A stretch of DNA of 64,000 bases. It comes from Pelagovum pacificum. Lineage in GTDB: Bacteria; Pseudomonadota; Alphaproteobacteria; Rhodobacterales; Rhodobacteraceae. The notes under the pieces are model-generated. The model did not search any database, was not told the origin of the DNA, and saw only the letters and a list, made by a program, of their open reading frames with translations. The translations under genes were made by a program, and so were the position numbers. Location: positions 2,480,001 through 2,544,000 of the forward strand of contig NZ_CP065915.1 in the NCBI RefSeq assembly GCF_016134045.1. The letters run 5' to 3'. Shown here one piece after another: positions 9,266-18,622 of the stretch; within the stretch, counting starts at the first letter, position 1, and each line of letters starts with the position of its first letter.

Positions 9266-11506
9266 TCAGACGAAGGTGACGAACTTGTCGAACGGCATTT
9301 CACGCAGCCGCTGACCGGTCGCGGCGAAGATCGCGCCGGCCAGCGCCGGCGCGGCCGGCGGAACGGGCGGCTCACCCACGCCGCGCACGCTTGTGGCGCG
9401 CCCGACATTGCGAACCTCGATGGACGGACACTGATAGAGCCGCATCCCCGCGTGGGCGTGGTAGTTGCGCTGCTGCGCCATCCCGTCGGAATAGGTGATC
9501 TCGCAATTCATCGCGTGGCCAAGGCCCCAGACCACGCCGCCCTGCACCTGGTTCTCGAAGTTCACCGGGTCGACCACCGTGCCGACATCGACCGCGACGA
9601 AGACCTTGTCGATGCGGATGCCCACCGGGGTCGCCGTGACGTCCACCACTTCCGCGACGGGGACGCCGAAGGATTCGACATACGAGATCCCCCTGCCCCG
9701 GCCCTCGCCAGGGTCGCTGCCCCAGTCCGACATCTCGCCCACGGCCTCCAGCACGCCCCGCGCGAGGTCGTAGTCGCACAGCCGGAGCCGTTCGGCGAGC
9801 GGGTCCGCCCCGGCTTCGAAGATCAGCTCGTCGAGGAACGCGGAGGCGAAGAAACCCTGGCTCGACGCGCCGACCGACCGCCATGAGCTGACGGGCGCGA
9901 GTTCCGGCACCGCATAGGCGCGCATCCGGAAGTTCGGCACCGCGAAGGGCTGGTCCCATGCCCCGGCCGCGATCTGCATGTCCGGTCCCGGCACCGACTG
10001 GCCGAGGCGGGAGAATTGCGAGCGCAGTGCGCTGACCGTCGCGACCTGTAGGTCATAGGTCTCGACCTGCCCGTTCCGCACGCTGCCGCGTCCGCGCGCC
10101 ATGCCGATCTGGCGGGGGTAGTCCTGCGCGAAATCCTCTTCACGCCTGTAGGTCAGCTTGACCGGCGTGCCGCGCATCCGGTTGGCGATCTCGACCGCCA
10201 GCCCGACGTTGTCCCACTCAAGCCGATGCCCGAAGCTGCCGCCGGCATATTGCTGATGGTAGCGGACGTCCTCTGCCGCGTGGCCCGTGATCCCGGCGAC
10301 CTTCTCGGCGACATATGACTGGAACTGGTGGGCGACCCAGATGTCGACGCCGCCATCGGTGACCAGCACGACCGCGCTCAGCGGTTCGAGCGGCTGGTGC
10401 GCGACGTAGGGGGCGCGGTACTCGGCCTCGATTACGTCCGCCCCGTCGAGCGCGGCGTCGGCGTCACCATCGTGGCGCCATTCGGAATCGAGGAAATCGT
10501 CGGTGAAGCTGTCGGCGACGCGCTGCCAGTGGGCCTCCATCTCCGCCGGATAGGGCGCGGGGCCCCAGTCGATCTCGACCGCGTCGGCAGCGCGGAAGGC
10601 GCGCCACGTGTTGTCGGCGACGACGGCGATACCGCCGGTGACCTCCATCACCTCGATCACGCCGGGCATCTCGCGGGCAGCGGTGGCGTCGAACCGCTCC
10701 ATCGCGCCGCCCCGCCGCGGGTTGAGGCGGATCGCGGCATGGACCACGCCTTCGGGGGCGATGTCGATGCCGTAGACCTGCGTGCCCGTCGACTTCGCCA
10801 CGATGTCGAGCCGCTGCATCGGCTGGCCGATCAGCCGCCACTGGGACGGGTCGCGCAGGGTCACCTCCTCCACCACGTCGAGCGTCGCCGCCGTCGCGGC
10901 GAGTTCGGTGTAGGGCAGCGCCGTGCCATCCGGCAGCACCACGGCGCCTGACGCGGTGCGCAGCTCGGACACCGGCAGGCCCGTCTCCTCCGCCGCGGCG
11001 CGCTTCAGCGTCTCGCGCGCGGTCGCCCCGGCGAGCCGCAGCTTGTCGAAACTGTCGGGGACGGAGGACGAGCCCCCGGTCACCATCATGCCGAGCAGCT
11101 TGGTGAAGCTGGCCAGCACGCTGCGCGTCGCCTCCGCCCGCAGGCGCGTGTCGCTGCTGCGGAATGGCGCGACATCCGCGCCGGCGGCAGTGTTGTAGTA
11201 GGCCGGCGCGGGCTCTCCCGGCTCGGTGCGGTACTGCCCGGGATCGAGGTCGAGCTCTTCGGCGATCAGCGCGGCCTGCATCTGATAGGCCCCCTGGCCG
11301 AGGTCCGTGTGCGGCGTGATGAGAACGATCTCGTCGCCGGTGATCTTCACCCACGGCGACAGGGCCGCGTGCCCCACGTCGAGCCCGTCTTCCAGAGGAT
11401 TGGGATAGGGCGTCCGCACCTTCCAGATTCCGAAGGCCACGCCGCCAACGATGGCGGCGGACCCGAAGAGGACCGTACGGCGGGCGATGCGTCCAGCGCG
11501 GCTCAT
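9266..11506 (-). CDS. Molybdopterin-binding subunit of a periplasmic aldehyde/isoquinoline oxidoreductase (IorB-like)
   Basis: A 746-residue member of the xanthine dehydrogenase family, CoxL/IorB branch. The N-terminus carries a twin-arginine type signal (RIARRTVLFGSAA then a hydrophobic stretch), as expected for IorB-type enzymes that fold with cofactor in the cytoplasm and are exported. Visible blocks include TPHTDLGQGAYQMQAAL, QQYAGGSFGHRLEWD, WRSVGASSQGFFASAFLDEL and a C-terminal GVGEPPVPPAAPALAGAIFAATG with the conserved active-site Glu. Probably hydroxylates an aldehyde or N-heterocycle. One base separates it from the iron-sulfur subunit gene upstream. Confidence 0.92.
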   Translation of the reverse strand: MSRAGRIARRTVLFGSAAIVGGVAFGIWKVRTPYPNPLEDGLDVGHAALSPWVKITGDEIVLITPHTDLGQGAYQMQAALIAEELDLDPGQYRTEPGEPAPAYYNTAAGADVAPFRSSDTRLRAEATRSVLASFTKLLGMMVTGGSSSVPDSFDKLRLAGATARETLKRAAAEETGLPVSELRTASGAVVLPDGTALPYTELAATAATLDVVEEVTLRDPSQWRLIGQPMQRLDIVAKSTGTQVYGIDIAPEGVVHAAIRLNPRRGGAMERFDATAAREMPGVIEVMEVTGGIAVVADNTWRAFRAADAVEIDWGPAPYPAEMEAHWQRVADSFTDDFLDSEWRHDGDADAALDGADVIEAEYRAPYVAHQPLEPLSAVVLVTDGGVDIWVAHQFQSYVAEKVAGITGHAAEDVRYHQQYAGGSFGHRLEWDNVGLAVEIANRMRGTPVKLTYRREEDFAQDYPRQIGMARGRGSVRNGQVETYDLQVATVSALRSQFSRLGQSVPGPDMQIAAGAWDQPFAVPNFRMRAYAVPELAPVSSWRSVGASSQGFFASAFLDELIFEAGADPLAERLRLCDYDLARGVLEAVGEMSDWGSDPGEGRGRGISYVESFGVPVAEVVDVTATPVGIRIDKVFVAVDVGTVVDPVNFENQVQGGVVWGLGHAMNCEITYSDGMAQQRNYHAHAGMRLYQCPSIEVRNVGRATSVRGVGEPPVPPAAPALAGAIFAATGQRLREMPFDKFVTFV

Positions 11507-11507
11507 C

Positions 11508-11969
11508 TCAGGCCTCCCTCAGCCGGGCGGCGGCGGCATGGATCGCCTCGCGGATGCGCGGATAGGCCCCACAGCGGCAGAGGTTGCCCGACATGACGGC
11601 ATCGATCTCGTCGTCGGTCGGATCAGGGTTCGACTCCAGCAACCACGCGGCCTGCATGATCTGTCCGGACTGGCAGTAGCCGCATTGCGCGGCTTGCGTG
11701 TCGATCCACGCCTGCTGCACGGGATGCGGGTATTCTGGCGTTCCGAGCCCCTCGATGGTCAAGATCTCGCCCCCTTCGGCCTCCACCGCCCGCACCTGGC
11801 AGGCCCGGACGGGCATCCCGTCGAGATGGACCGTGCAGGCCCCGCACTGTGCGATCCCGCAACCATACTTGGTGCCGACGAGGCCAAGCTCGTCACGCAG
11901 CACCCACAGCAGCGGCATGTCGTCCTCGACGTCCGCCGACCGGAGCTCTCCGTTCACCGTGAAGTCCAT
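11508..11969 (-). CDS. (2Fe-2S)-binding subunit of the molybdenum hydroxylase (IorA-like)
   Basis: A 153-residue electron-transfer subunit with both iron-sulfur sites of the family: the plant-ferredoxin-like cluster in [15 protein letters not shown] and the four-helix cluster in [10 protein letters not shown] plus [12 protein letters not shown]. It has no signal peptide of its own, consistent with co-export with the Tat-dependent large subunit. It is the first gene of the iorA-iorB-cytochrome operon. Confidence 0.95.
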   Translation of the reverse strand: MDFTVNGELRSADVEDDMPLLWVLRDELGLVGTKYGCGIAQCGACTVHLDGMPVRACQVRAVEAEGGEILTIEGLGTPEYPHPVQQAWIDTQAAQCGYCQSGQIMQAAWLLESNPDPTDDEIDAVMSGNLCRCGAYPRIREAIHAAAARLREA

Positions 11970-12083
11970 GAAACGCCCTTCCGTCGCCGTTAAACCCCGG
12001 CGTTTGCCGGTTCTGGTCCCAGCCGCGCCACACTTGGCGGCGAAAAAAGGCCGGGGACAGGACCGATCCCAAGGTACCGAACA

Positions 12084-13715
12084 ATGTTGACCATACTATC
12101 CTGCATCACTGTGCAGCATGACATCAGTCTTGTCGTGCTGGCAGGGATCCTATGCGCGTTCGGAAGCTGGGTCACCTCCCGTCTCTATCGCCACGCCGGC
12201 AACCGACCGACGGAACATGCCATCGCGTGGCACCTGCTCACCGCGCTGACGGCGGGCATCTCGATCTGGGGCACGCACTTCGTCGCGATGCTCGGTTTCC
12301 GGCCGAGCGTTCCGGTGAACTTCGACCTCCCGCTCACCTTCGCCTCGCTGCTGATCGCTGTGGCGGGCTGCGCCGTCGGGATCGTGTTCTCCGCCTCGGT
12401 CAAGTTGCGCTACGCCTCGGCGATCGGCGGCGCGATCCTCGGCCTCGCGATCTCGGGGATGCATTACGCGGGCATGATCGCCTACCGGGTCCGCGGCCTT
12501 GTCGACTGGGATCGTGGCTACCTCGTCGCTTCCATCCTGATCGCGGTGGTCTTCTCCGCTGTCGCGCTGACGCTCGGCCGGCGCGACGGCAAATGGCGCG
12601 AATACCAGATGACCGGCGTGCTCACCCTCGCCATCGTCAGCCTGCACTTCACCGGCATGACCGCCTTCCGCATCTCGCCGCTCGACATCTCCGGCGACTA
12701 CGTGAACCCCGAAGCGTTCAAGATGCTGGCCCTCGCCATCGCCGGCACCGCCATCGTGATCGTGATGGGCGGCCTCTTCAGCTACGCGGTCGAGAACCGC
12801 ACCCGCATGGAAAGCATCGTGGAGCTCACCGCCGCCCGCAACGCCGCCGAGAGCGCCAGCCGTGCGAAGTCAGAATTCATGAGCGTACTGAGCCACGAGC
12901 TCCGCACCCCTCTCACCATCGTGCTCGGCTACGCCGGCATTCTCTCCCAGATCAACAGCGCGCAACCGAAGGACGCCGCCGGCAATCCCGTGCAGTTGCA
13001 CGAGGGCAAGGTCGGCGTACAGGCGGAGCTTTACGGACAAAAGATCGGTACCGCCGCCAATCACCTGCTGACGCTCATCAACGAGATCCTCGACTACACG
13101 AGCATCGAGCTCGGCGACACGAAGCTGACGCGCACCTCCTTTCCGGTCAGCGACCTGCTCGCCGCGACAAAGGACCAGTTCCAGGTGCTCGCGGGCGAGA
13201 AGTCGATCCGCCTCCATACCGAGTGCGATGACATCCTCGTCCATGCCGACCATCGCCGCCTGATGCAGATCCTCATCAATCTGGTTGGCAACGCGGTGAA
13301 ATTCTCCGGCGCGAGCGACCTCCACCTCAAGGCGCGCCGCGAGACCGACGGTTTCCGCATCGACGTGACCGACAACGGCTGCGGCATCGACGGGGCTCAC
13401 ATCGAGATGATCTTCGAGGCCTTCCAGCAGATCGAGACGGCCGACAAGCGCTCGAGCGGCGGTACCGGCCTCGGCCTCGCGATCTGCCGGAAACTGGCGC
13501 TGGCCCACGGCGGAGACGTCACCGCCACCAGCATCGTCGGAGAGGGCACGACCTTCACGCTGACCCTGCCGGAAAGCGCCATCGACGGGGCGGTCACCAG
13601 TGCGGCAACCAAGGTGCTCGGCCGCGCGCTGCGCAACCAGAAGGCGCGCCCGGCCCTGCCCCGCGCGGCGCGCAGCGGCGTACCCGGACGCGGCCAGACC
13701 ATCGTGGGCGGCTGA
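12084..13715 (+). CDS. MHYT-domain sensor histidine kinase
   Basis: A 543-residue inner-membrane kinase. About seven transmembrane segments in the first 235 residues carry the MHYT signature repeats WGTHFVAML (62-70), SGMHYAGM (124-131) and SLHFTGM (186-192), proposed to bind a metal such as copper and to sense a diatomic gas. A short coiled coil leads to the HisKA box with phosphoacceptor His271 in SHELRTPL. The HATPase domain shows [17 protein letters not shown] and GGTGLGLAI. No receiver domain is fused and no response regulator is adjacent. The start is a clear ATG at 12084, 114 bases from the divergent molybdenum hydroxylase operon. Confidence 0.93.
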   Translation: MLTILSCITVQHDISLVVLAGILCAFGSWVTSRLYRHAGNRPTEHAIAWHLLTALTAGISIWGTHFVAMLGFRPSVPVNFDLPLTFASLLIAVAGCAVGIVFSASVKLRYASAIGGAILGLAISGMHYAGMIAYRVRGLVDWDRGYLVASILIAVVFSAVALTLGRRDGKWREYQMTGVLTLAIVSLHFTGMTAFRISPLDISGDYVNPEAFKMLALAIAGTAIVIVMGGLFSYAVENRTRMESIVELTAARNAAESASRAKSEFMSVLSHELRTPLTIVLGYAGILSQINSAQPKDAAGNPVQLHEGKVGVQAELYGQKIGTAANHLLTLINEILDYTSIELGDTKLTRTSFPVSDLLAATKDQFQVLAGEKSIRLHTECDDILVHADHRRLMQILINLVGNAVKFSGASDLHLKARRETDGFRIDVTDNGCGIDGAHIEMIFEAFQQIETADKRSSGGTGLGLAICRKLALAHGGDVTATSIVGEGTTFTLTLPESAIDGAVTSAATKVLGRALRNQKARPALPRAARSGVPGRGQTIVGG

Positions 13716-13835
13716 CCGCCTCAAGTCGGTCCCGAATGCGGTCAGGCCGCCGCCCCCTTCAGAAAGCGGCCGCGGGCGCAGCGCCGCAGACCGGGCGCGA
13801 CGCACAATACACTGAATCCGGACAGCCTGCGCCGG

Positions 13836-15374
13836 TCAGACCACCGCGCCGATGTGCCAGGGCACGAACTCGTTCGCCCCGTAGCCCCATTGCTCCGACT
13901 TGGTCCGCTCGCCCGACGCGACCCGCAGGATCGCCTCGAAGATCTGCCGCCCCTTCTCTTCCAGCGACACTCCGTCGAGCACGTCGCCGGCGTTCAGGTC
14001 CATGTCGTCGAGCATCTTGTCGTACATCGGCGTGTTGGTCGCGATCTTGATCGACGGGCACGGCTTGCACCCGTAGGCCGATCCCCGGCCGGTCGTGAAG
14101 CACATGACGTTCGCGCCACCGGCCACCTGTCCGGTCGCGGAGACCGGGTCGTAGCCGGGCGTGTCCATGAAGACGAAGCCCTTCTCGGTGATCGGCTCGG
14201 CATATTCATAAACCGCCGAAAGCTCCGCCGAGCCGCCCTTGGCGACCGCGCCGAGCGACTTCTCGAGGATCGTCGTCAGCCCGCCAAGCTTGTTGCCGGG
14301 AGACGGGTTGTTGTTCATCTCCATGTTGTTGCGGGCGGTGTAATCCTCCCACCAGCGGATGCGCTCGATCAGCTTCTCGCCGACCTCGGGCCGCGCGGCG
14401 CGGCGGGTCAGCAAGTGCTCGGCGCCGTAGATCTCGGGCGTCTCCGACAGGATGGTCGTGCCGCCGTGACGCACCAGCAGGTCCGACGCGAGGCCGAGCG
14501 CCGGGTTCGCGGTGATCCCCGAATAGCCGTCCGAGCCGCCGCACTGCATCGCCAGCGTCAGCTCCGACGCGGGCACCGTCTCGCGCTTTGCGGTATTCAC
14601 CAGCGGCAGCATCTCCTTGATGATCTCGACGCCGGCCTCGACCGTCTTGCGGGTGCCGCCGACCTCCTGGATCGTCAGCGTGCGGAAGGTCGGGCCCTCC
14701 TCCGTCGTGTAGGCCTCCTTCAGCTTGGGGATCTGGAACCCCTCGCAGCCGAGCCCGACGACCAGTGCGCCGCCCATGTTCGGGTTGCTCGCGTAACCCC
14801 AGACCGTGCGGCGCAGAACGGTGAAGATCGAGCCGGAGCCGTCCACGATACAGCCGTTCGCCTGTTTCAGTGCGATGATGCCGTCGACGTTCGGGTAATC
14901 GTCGAGGATGCCGGACCGCTCGATCTGCTCGACGATCAGACCGGCCACGGTGGTCGAACAGTTCACCGAGGTCAGCACGCCGATGTAGTTGCGGGTCCCC
15001 GCCTTGCCGTTCGCCCGGCGGTAGCCCTGGAACGTCGCGCGGTCGGCTTCGGCGACGTGGTCGGTCGGCTTCGCCTCGCTGCCGATCGCGTAGTCGAGCT
15101 CAGTCGTGCCCATCCCCACGTTGTGTTCATGCACCCAGGCGCCGGCGGGGATCGCCTCCTTGGCGATACCGATCGACTGTCCGTATTTGCGCAGCTGTCC
15201 CCCTTCGGGCACGTCAGCCAGCGCGATCTTGTGGCCGCGCGGCACGCGCTGCGTGGCGATCAGGCCCGACGGCAGGCGGTCGCCCGCGTCGATCATGCGG
15301 ATGGCCACGGCCACGTTGTCGGCCTCGTTCAGGATCAGCACCTCGGCGGGCGCCGTTGTCGTGTCGTCTTGCAT
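13836..15374 (-). CDS. UxaA/GarD-family hydro-lyase (altronate dehydratase-like)
   Basis: A 512-residue enzyme with an N-terminal SAF domain (about residues 10-90; QRVPRGHKIALADVPEGG, KYGQSIG, HEHNVGMG) fused to the UxaA catalytic region with GTRNYIGVLTSVNCS, the LGCEGFQIP block, MQCGGSDGYSGITANP and FTTGRGSAYGCKPCPSIKI. Family members are iron-dependent dehydratases that convert altronate or galactarate to 2-keto-3-deoxy sugars. In many alphaproteobacteria the two domains are separate genes, so the single-chain form is worth noting but not rare. The start follows GGAGGAGC. No neighbouring sugar catabolic genes are visible, so the substrate is open. Confidence 0.85.
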   Translation of the reverse strand: MQDDTTTAPAEVLILNEADNVAVAIRMIDAGDRLPSGLIATQRVPRGHKIALADVPEGGQLRKYGQSIGIAKEAIPAGAWVHEHNVGMGTTELDYAIGSEAKPTDHVAEADRATFQGYRRANGKAGTRNYIGVLTSVNCSTTVAGLIVEQIERSGILDDYPNVDGIIALKQANGCIVDGSGSIFTVLRRTVWGYASNPNMGGALVVGLGCEGFQIPKLKEAYTTEEGPTFRTLTIQEVGGTRKTVEAGVEIIKEMLPLVNTAKRETVPASELTLAMQCGGSDGYSGITANPALGLASDLLVRHGGTTILSETPEIYGAEHLLTRRAARPEVGEKLIERIRWWEDYTARNNMEMNNNPSPGNKLGGLTTILEKSLGAVAKGGSAELSAVYEYAEPITEKGFVFMDTPGYDPVSATGQVAGGANVMCFTTGRGSAYGCKPCPSIKIATNTPMYDKMLDDMDLNAGDVLDGVSLEEKGRQIFEAILRVASGERTKSEQWGYGANEFVPWHIGAVV

Positions 15375-15520
15375 GTCTGCTCCTCCGGCGCGGGCGGGGG
15401 TCCGCTCCGCGCGTCGACGTCACCCTAATCCTCCTCAGGGTCGGCTTCCACCTCGTCCGTCGGGAAGGCGCGACATCTCCGCGCTTGCCCGCCCGCGTGC
15501 GCGACGCGTAGAGAGCGGAC

Positions 15521-15868
15521 ATGCGCGCGTTGTCCCGCCTCCTCGTCCTTGCCCTGCTGCTGGCGGGACTGGTCCTGCCGAAGGCCGGGGCCGCGTTGTC
15601 CGTGTTCGGACATGGCACCGTCATCGTCATCTGCACCGGTCACGGGCTTGAGACCATCCGGCTCGGTCCCGACGGAGAGCCGATCGACGAGGCGCCCCAT
15701 GTCGAGCATTGCGGCCTCGTCCATGCGCTCGACACCGGGGCCACGCCCGGCCCCGAAGGCTGGCAGACGGCGGATCATCCACTTGGCCAGACCGCTATGC
15801 CGGCTGCCCTGCCGCCCCAGTCGACGCCTCGCAGCCGTCCCGAGCCCCGCGCGCCGCCGCGCGCCTGA
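15521..15868 (+). CDS. DUF2946-like small exported protein
   Basis: A 115-residue product with a signal peptide (to about residue 24, ending AGA), then VICTGHGLETIRLGPDG and VEHCGLVHA, and a Pro/Arg-rich tail. The CxxH and HCxxxH spacing suggests metal binding. Proteins of this kind commonly sit beside copper chaperone genes, and here the next gene (48 bases on) is a PCu(A)C homologue, so a role in copper handling is inferred from context. Confidence 0.7.
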   Translation: MRALSRLLVLALLLAGLVLPKAGAALSVFGHGTVIVICTGHGLETIRLGPDGEPIDEAPHVEHCGLVHALDTGATPGPEGWQTADHPLGQTAMPAALPPQSTPRSRPEPRAPPRA

Positions 15869-15916
15869 TCCACCCGTCACACCTTTCCCAACGTTCCAGG
15901 ATCAGGAGACCGACAG

Positions 15917-16420
15917 ATGTCGCGTTACGTCCTCGCCGCCGCCGCGGCCCTTTTCGCCACCACCGCAACTGCCCATGAATTCGAGGCGGAGGGCCTCGTC
16001 ATCGGACACCCGTTCGCTTTCGCCACGACACCGACCGCGATGAGCGGCGCGGGCTACCTCACCGTCACCAACGAAGGCGATACCCCCGACGCGCTGATCG
16101 GGATCGAGGCGGACTTTCCCCGTGTGATGCTGCACACCTCCTCCGAAGAGGATGGCGTGATGCGCATGGAGCATGTGGAGAGATTCGAGATCGCTCCGGG
16201 CGAGACGCTCACCCTCGCGCCCGACGGCAACCACGTCATGTTCATGGGCCTCGACGGCGATCCGTTCGAAGCGGGCGAGGAAATCCCCGCCACGCTGATC
16301 TTCGAGACCGCCGGCCGCGTCGATGTGGTCTTCAACGTCGAGGAGCGCGGCGAGATGGAGATGGACCACTCGGAGATGGACCATTCGGTGATGGACCATA
16401 TAGAAATGGATCACGACTGA
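15917..16420 (+). CDS. Periplasmic copper chaperone PCu(A)C
   Basis: A 167-residue exported protein (signal peptide to about residue 19) with the PCu(A)C ligand pattern H-X10-M-X21-H-X-M: His73, Met84, His106 and Met108. The C-terminus adds a Met/His-rich tail built from repeated MDH units (EMDHSEMDHS and on), a second likely Cu(I)/Cu(II) site seen in some family members. These chaperones deliver copper to the CuA centre of cytochrome oxidase or buffer periplasmic copper. It is preceded by a RBS-like AGGAGA and forms a pair with the DUF2946-like gene. Confidence 0.92.
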   Translation: MSRYVLAAAAALFATTATAHEFEAEGLVIGHPFAFATTPTAMSGAGYLTVTNEGDTPDALIGIEADFPRVMLHTSSEEDGVMRMEHVERFEIAPGETLTLAPDGNHVMFMGLDGDPFEAGEEIPATLIFETAGRVDVVFNVEERGEMEMDHSEMDHSVMDHIEMDHD

Positions 16421-16454
16421 TCCGGCGGAGCGCGCTGACGCGCGCGCCTTGCAA

Positions 16455-16549
16455 GCCCGGCCTTGCGGCCGGGCGGTTCAGGGGGCTGTCTGCCCCCTCC
16501 CGGGCCTGCGGCCCGGTTCACCCCCGAGAGGTATTTCCGGCCAGATGAG
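16455..16549 (+). repeat. Composite 3'-end repeat element, copy 1
   Basis: Three GC-rich hairpins in a row (GCCCGGCC-TTGC-GGCCGGGC at 16455-16474; AGGGGGC/GCCCCCT at 16480-16498; CCGGGCC-TGC-GGCCCGG at 16500-16516) lead into the conserved string GAGGTATTTCCGGCCAGA, which ends three bases before the stop of the convergent GAF gene. Two other copies occur in this window at 22953 and 46571. Confidence 0.7.
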
Positions 16550-16551
16550 GA

Positions 16552-17037
16552 TCAGGCGGCGGTCGCGGCGGCCCAGGCGCGCAAGGCGCGGGGCCGCAGT
16601 TCGGCCTCGGCCCGGGCCACGCGGTCGGGCGTGTAATGCTCTTCCGCGTCGAGCAGGTTCACCGTCGCCTTCACCTGTCCGTCGTCAAACAGCGGCAGAT
16701 TGATGACCGATCCGCAGCCGAGGCTGCCGATCAGCTCATGGTCGGGAAACACCTGTGCGATTTCGGACAGGTGGTTGGCGACGAAGGTCTCGCCCCTGCC
16801 GACCACCGTGTCGAACCAGCCGTCCATCCGGAACGGCTTGGTGCCCGAGGCCGGGTAGTCGACCGGGTGGCTGGTATAGGCGCGCCGGGCGAGGCTGGCC
16901 TCGCGGTCGAGCTCCATCACCGTGAACAGCTTCGCGCCCACCGTCGCGCGCGCAAGGTCGCGCAGCGCGTCGTAGGCCTGCTCGGGCGTGGTCGCCGCGT
17001 CGAGGGCCGCGTCGAACTCGCTGTAGGGATCACTCAT
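16552..17037 (-). CDS. GAF domain protein
   Basis: A 161-residue cytoplasmic protein made of a single GAF fold: LFTVMELDREASLARRAYTSHP, the central GRGETFVANHLSEI and the C-terminal SLGCGSVINLPLFDDGQVKATVNLLDAEEHYT. It is the last gene of the five-gene ABC transporter operon, its start overlapping the stop of the second ATPase gene (ATGA). Similar free-standing GAF proteins are often found beside peptide or nucleobase transporters, but the ligand is unknown. Confidence 0.85.
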   Translation of the reverse strand: MSDPYSEFDAALDAATTPEQAYDALRDLARATVGAKLFTVMELDREASLARRAYTSHPVDYPASGTKPFRMDGWFDTVVGRGETFVANHLSEIAQVFPDHELIGSLGCGSVINLPLFDDGQVKATVNLLDAEEHYTPDRVARAEAELRPRALRAWAAATAA

Positions 17038-17795
17038 GCCGGGTCGGCCTCCGTATCGTGCGCCGTGCCGCCGGACGCGGCGTAGAGGGCGCGGGTGTAG
17101 TCATCCTCGAAGCTGCCGTCATGCAGCGCCGTGGCGGGCGCGATCTCCACGATGCGGCCCTTGTTCATCACTGCCATGCGGTCGCACATGAAGCCGACCA
17201 CCGGCAGGTTGTGAGTCACCATCAGGTAGGTGAGGTTGCGCTCCGCCCGGATGCGCTTCAGCAGGTTCAGGATCTCGGCCTGAACGCTGACGTCGAGGGC
17301 GGAGGTCGGCTCATCCAGCAGCATCAGCTTCGGCTCCAGCATCAGGGCGCGCGCGATGGCGACGCGCTGACGCTGCCCGCCGGACAGCTGGTGCGGAAAG
17401 CGGAAGCGGAACCGCTGGTCGAGCCCGACGGAGGACAGCGCGGCGCGGACCTTCTCGGACCTCTGTCCGATACCGTGCACTTTCAGCGGCTCCGACAGCA
17501 CGGCATCCACGGTCTTGCGCGGATGGAGCGAGCCGTAGGGGTCCTGGAAGACCATCTGGCAGGTTCGGGCGAACTCGGACTTCCGCAGCGTTTCGCGCGG
17601 GCGTCCGAAAACGGACATCGCGCCGGTCCATTCGGTCGCGAGCCCGGTGATCGCGCGCAGGATGGTGGACTTGCCTGACCCGCTTTCGCCGACCAGCGCG
17701 AAGCTTTCGCCCTCTGCGATGTCGATCGAGGCGGAGTGGACGACCGCCACCCCGTCGTAGGAGACGGTGAGGTCCTCGAGGGTGAGCGCGCTCAT
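17034..17795 (-). CDS. Peptide/nickel-type ABC transporter ATP-binding protein (second)
   Basis: A 253-residue OppF/DppF-like ATPase with Walker A GESGSGKST, Q-loop QMVFQDPYGSLHPRKT, signature LSGGQRQRVAIARAL, Walker B LMLLDEPTSALD and switch His in VTHNLPVV. I place the start at the ATG at 17795, which overlaps the stop of the first ATPase gene (ATGA); a start 12 bases upstream is possible. It pairs with the other ATPase to power the two permeases. Confidence 0.93.
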   Translation of the reverse strand: MSALTLEDLTVSYDGVAVVHSASIDIAEGESFALVGESGSGKSTILRAITGLATEWTGAMSVFGRPRETLRKSEFARTCQMVFQDPYGSLHPRKTVDAVLSEPLKVHGIGQRSEKVRAALSSVGLDQRFRFRFPHQLSGGQRQRVAIARALMLEPKLMLLDEPTSALDVSVQAEILNLLKRIRAERNLTYLMVTHNLPVVGFMCDRMAVMNKGRIVEIAPATALHDGSFEDDYTRALYAASGGTAHDTEADPA

Positions 17796-18622
17796 GTCCC
17801 GCCCCATGCGCTGCGGTCGAGGACGGGAAGCTCGGCGCGGGTCTCGTGCATCCGGGGCACCGCGTTCAGCAGGCCGCGGGTATAAGGATGCGTGGCCTCC
17901 GACAGGCGGGAGGCGACGCAGGTTTCCACCACTTCGCCGGCGTTCATCACCATGATCCGGTCGCAGTAGCGGGCGACGAGGTTCAGGTCGTGCGAGATCA
18001 GGATCAGCCCCATCCCCTTCTCGCGCACGAGATCGTCGATCAGGTCGAGAACGTCGGCCTGCACCGAGACGTCGAGCGCGGAGGTCGGCTCGTCCGCGAT
18101 CAGCAGGTCCGGCGAGGGGATCAGCATCATGGCGATCATGATGCGCTGCCCCATCCCGCCCGAGACTTCGTGCGGATAGAGCTTTTCCACCCGCTCGGGG
18201 TCGTCGATCCGCACCGAGCGCAGCATCTGGTGAACGCGGGCGCGCACCTCGCGCCGGGGGAGGTCCTCGTGCAGGCGCAGCGCCTCGGCGATCTGCGCGC
18301 CGACGGTCATCACCGGATGGAGCGAGAACTTAGGGTCCTGCATGATCATCGAGATCCGGGCGCCGCGCAGCGCGCGCATCCGCTTCTCGGACAGTTGCCC
18401 GATTTCCTCGCCGTCGAAGGTCATGCGGTCGGCTGTCACCTTCCCCGGTGGCCGGATCAGCCGCAGGATCGAGCGGCCGGTCATGCTCTTGCCGCTGCCG
18501 CTTTCGCCGACGATGCCGAGCCGCTCACGCCCCAGTTCGAAGGACAGGCCCTTCACCACCTCCACCCGGCCGCGCGGCGACGGGAAGGAGACGCGGAGGT
18601 TTTCGACCGTCAGCAGGCTCAC
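17792..18622 (-). CDS. Peptide/nickel-type ABC transporter ATP-binding protein (first)
   Basis: A 276-residue OppD/DppD-like ATPase: Walker A GESGSGKSMTG, Q-loop MIMQDPKFSLHP, signature VSGGMGQRIMIAMML, Walker B LLIADEPTSALDVS, switch His in ISHDLNLV and the C-terminal oligopeptide-transporter extension THPYTRGLLNAVPRM. The start is a GTG at 18622 that overlaps the upstream permease stop (GTGA). Confidence 0.93.
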   Translation of the reverse strand: MSLLTVENLRVSFPSPRGRVEVVKGLSFELGRERLGIVGESGSGKSMTGRSILRLIRPPGKVTADRMTFDGEEIGQLSEKRMRALRGARISMIMQDPKFSLHPVMTVGAQIAEALRLHEDLPRREVRARVHQMLRSVRIDDPERVEKLYPHEVSGGMGQRIMIAMMLIPSPDLLIADEPTSALDVSVQADVLDLIDDLVREKGMGLILISHDLNLVARYCDRIMVMNAGEVVETCVASRLSEATHPYTRGLLNAVPRMHETRAELPVLDRSAWGGT

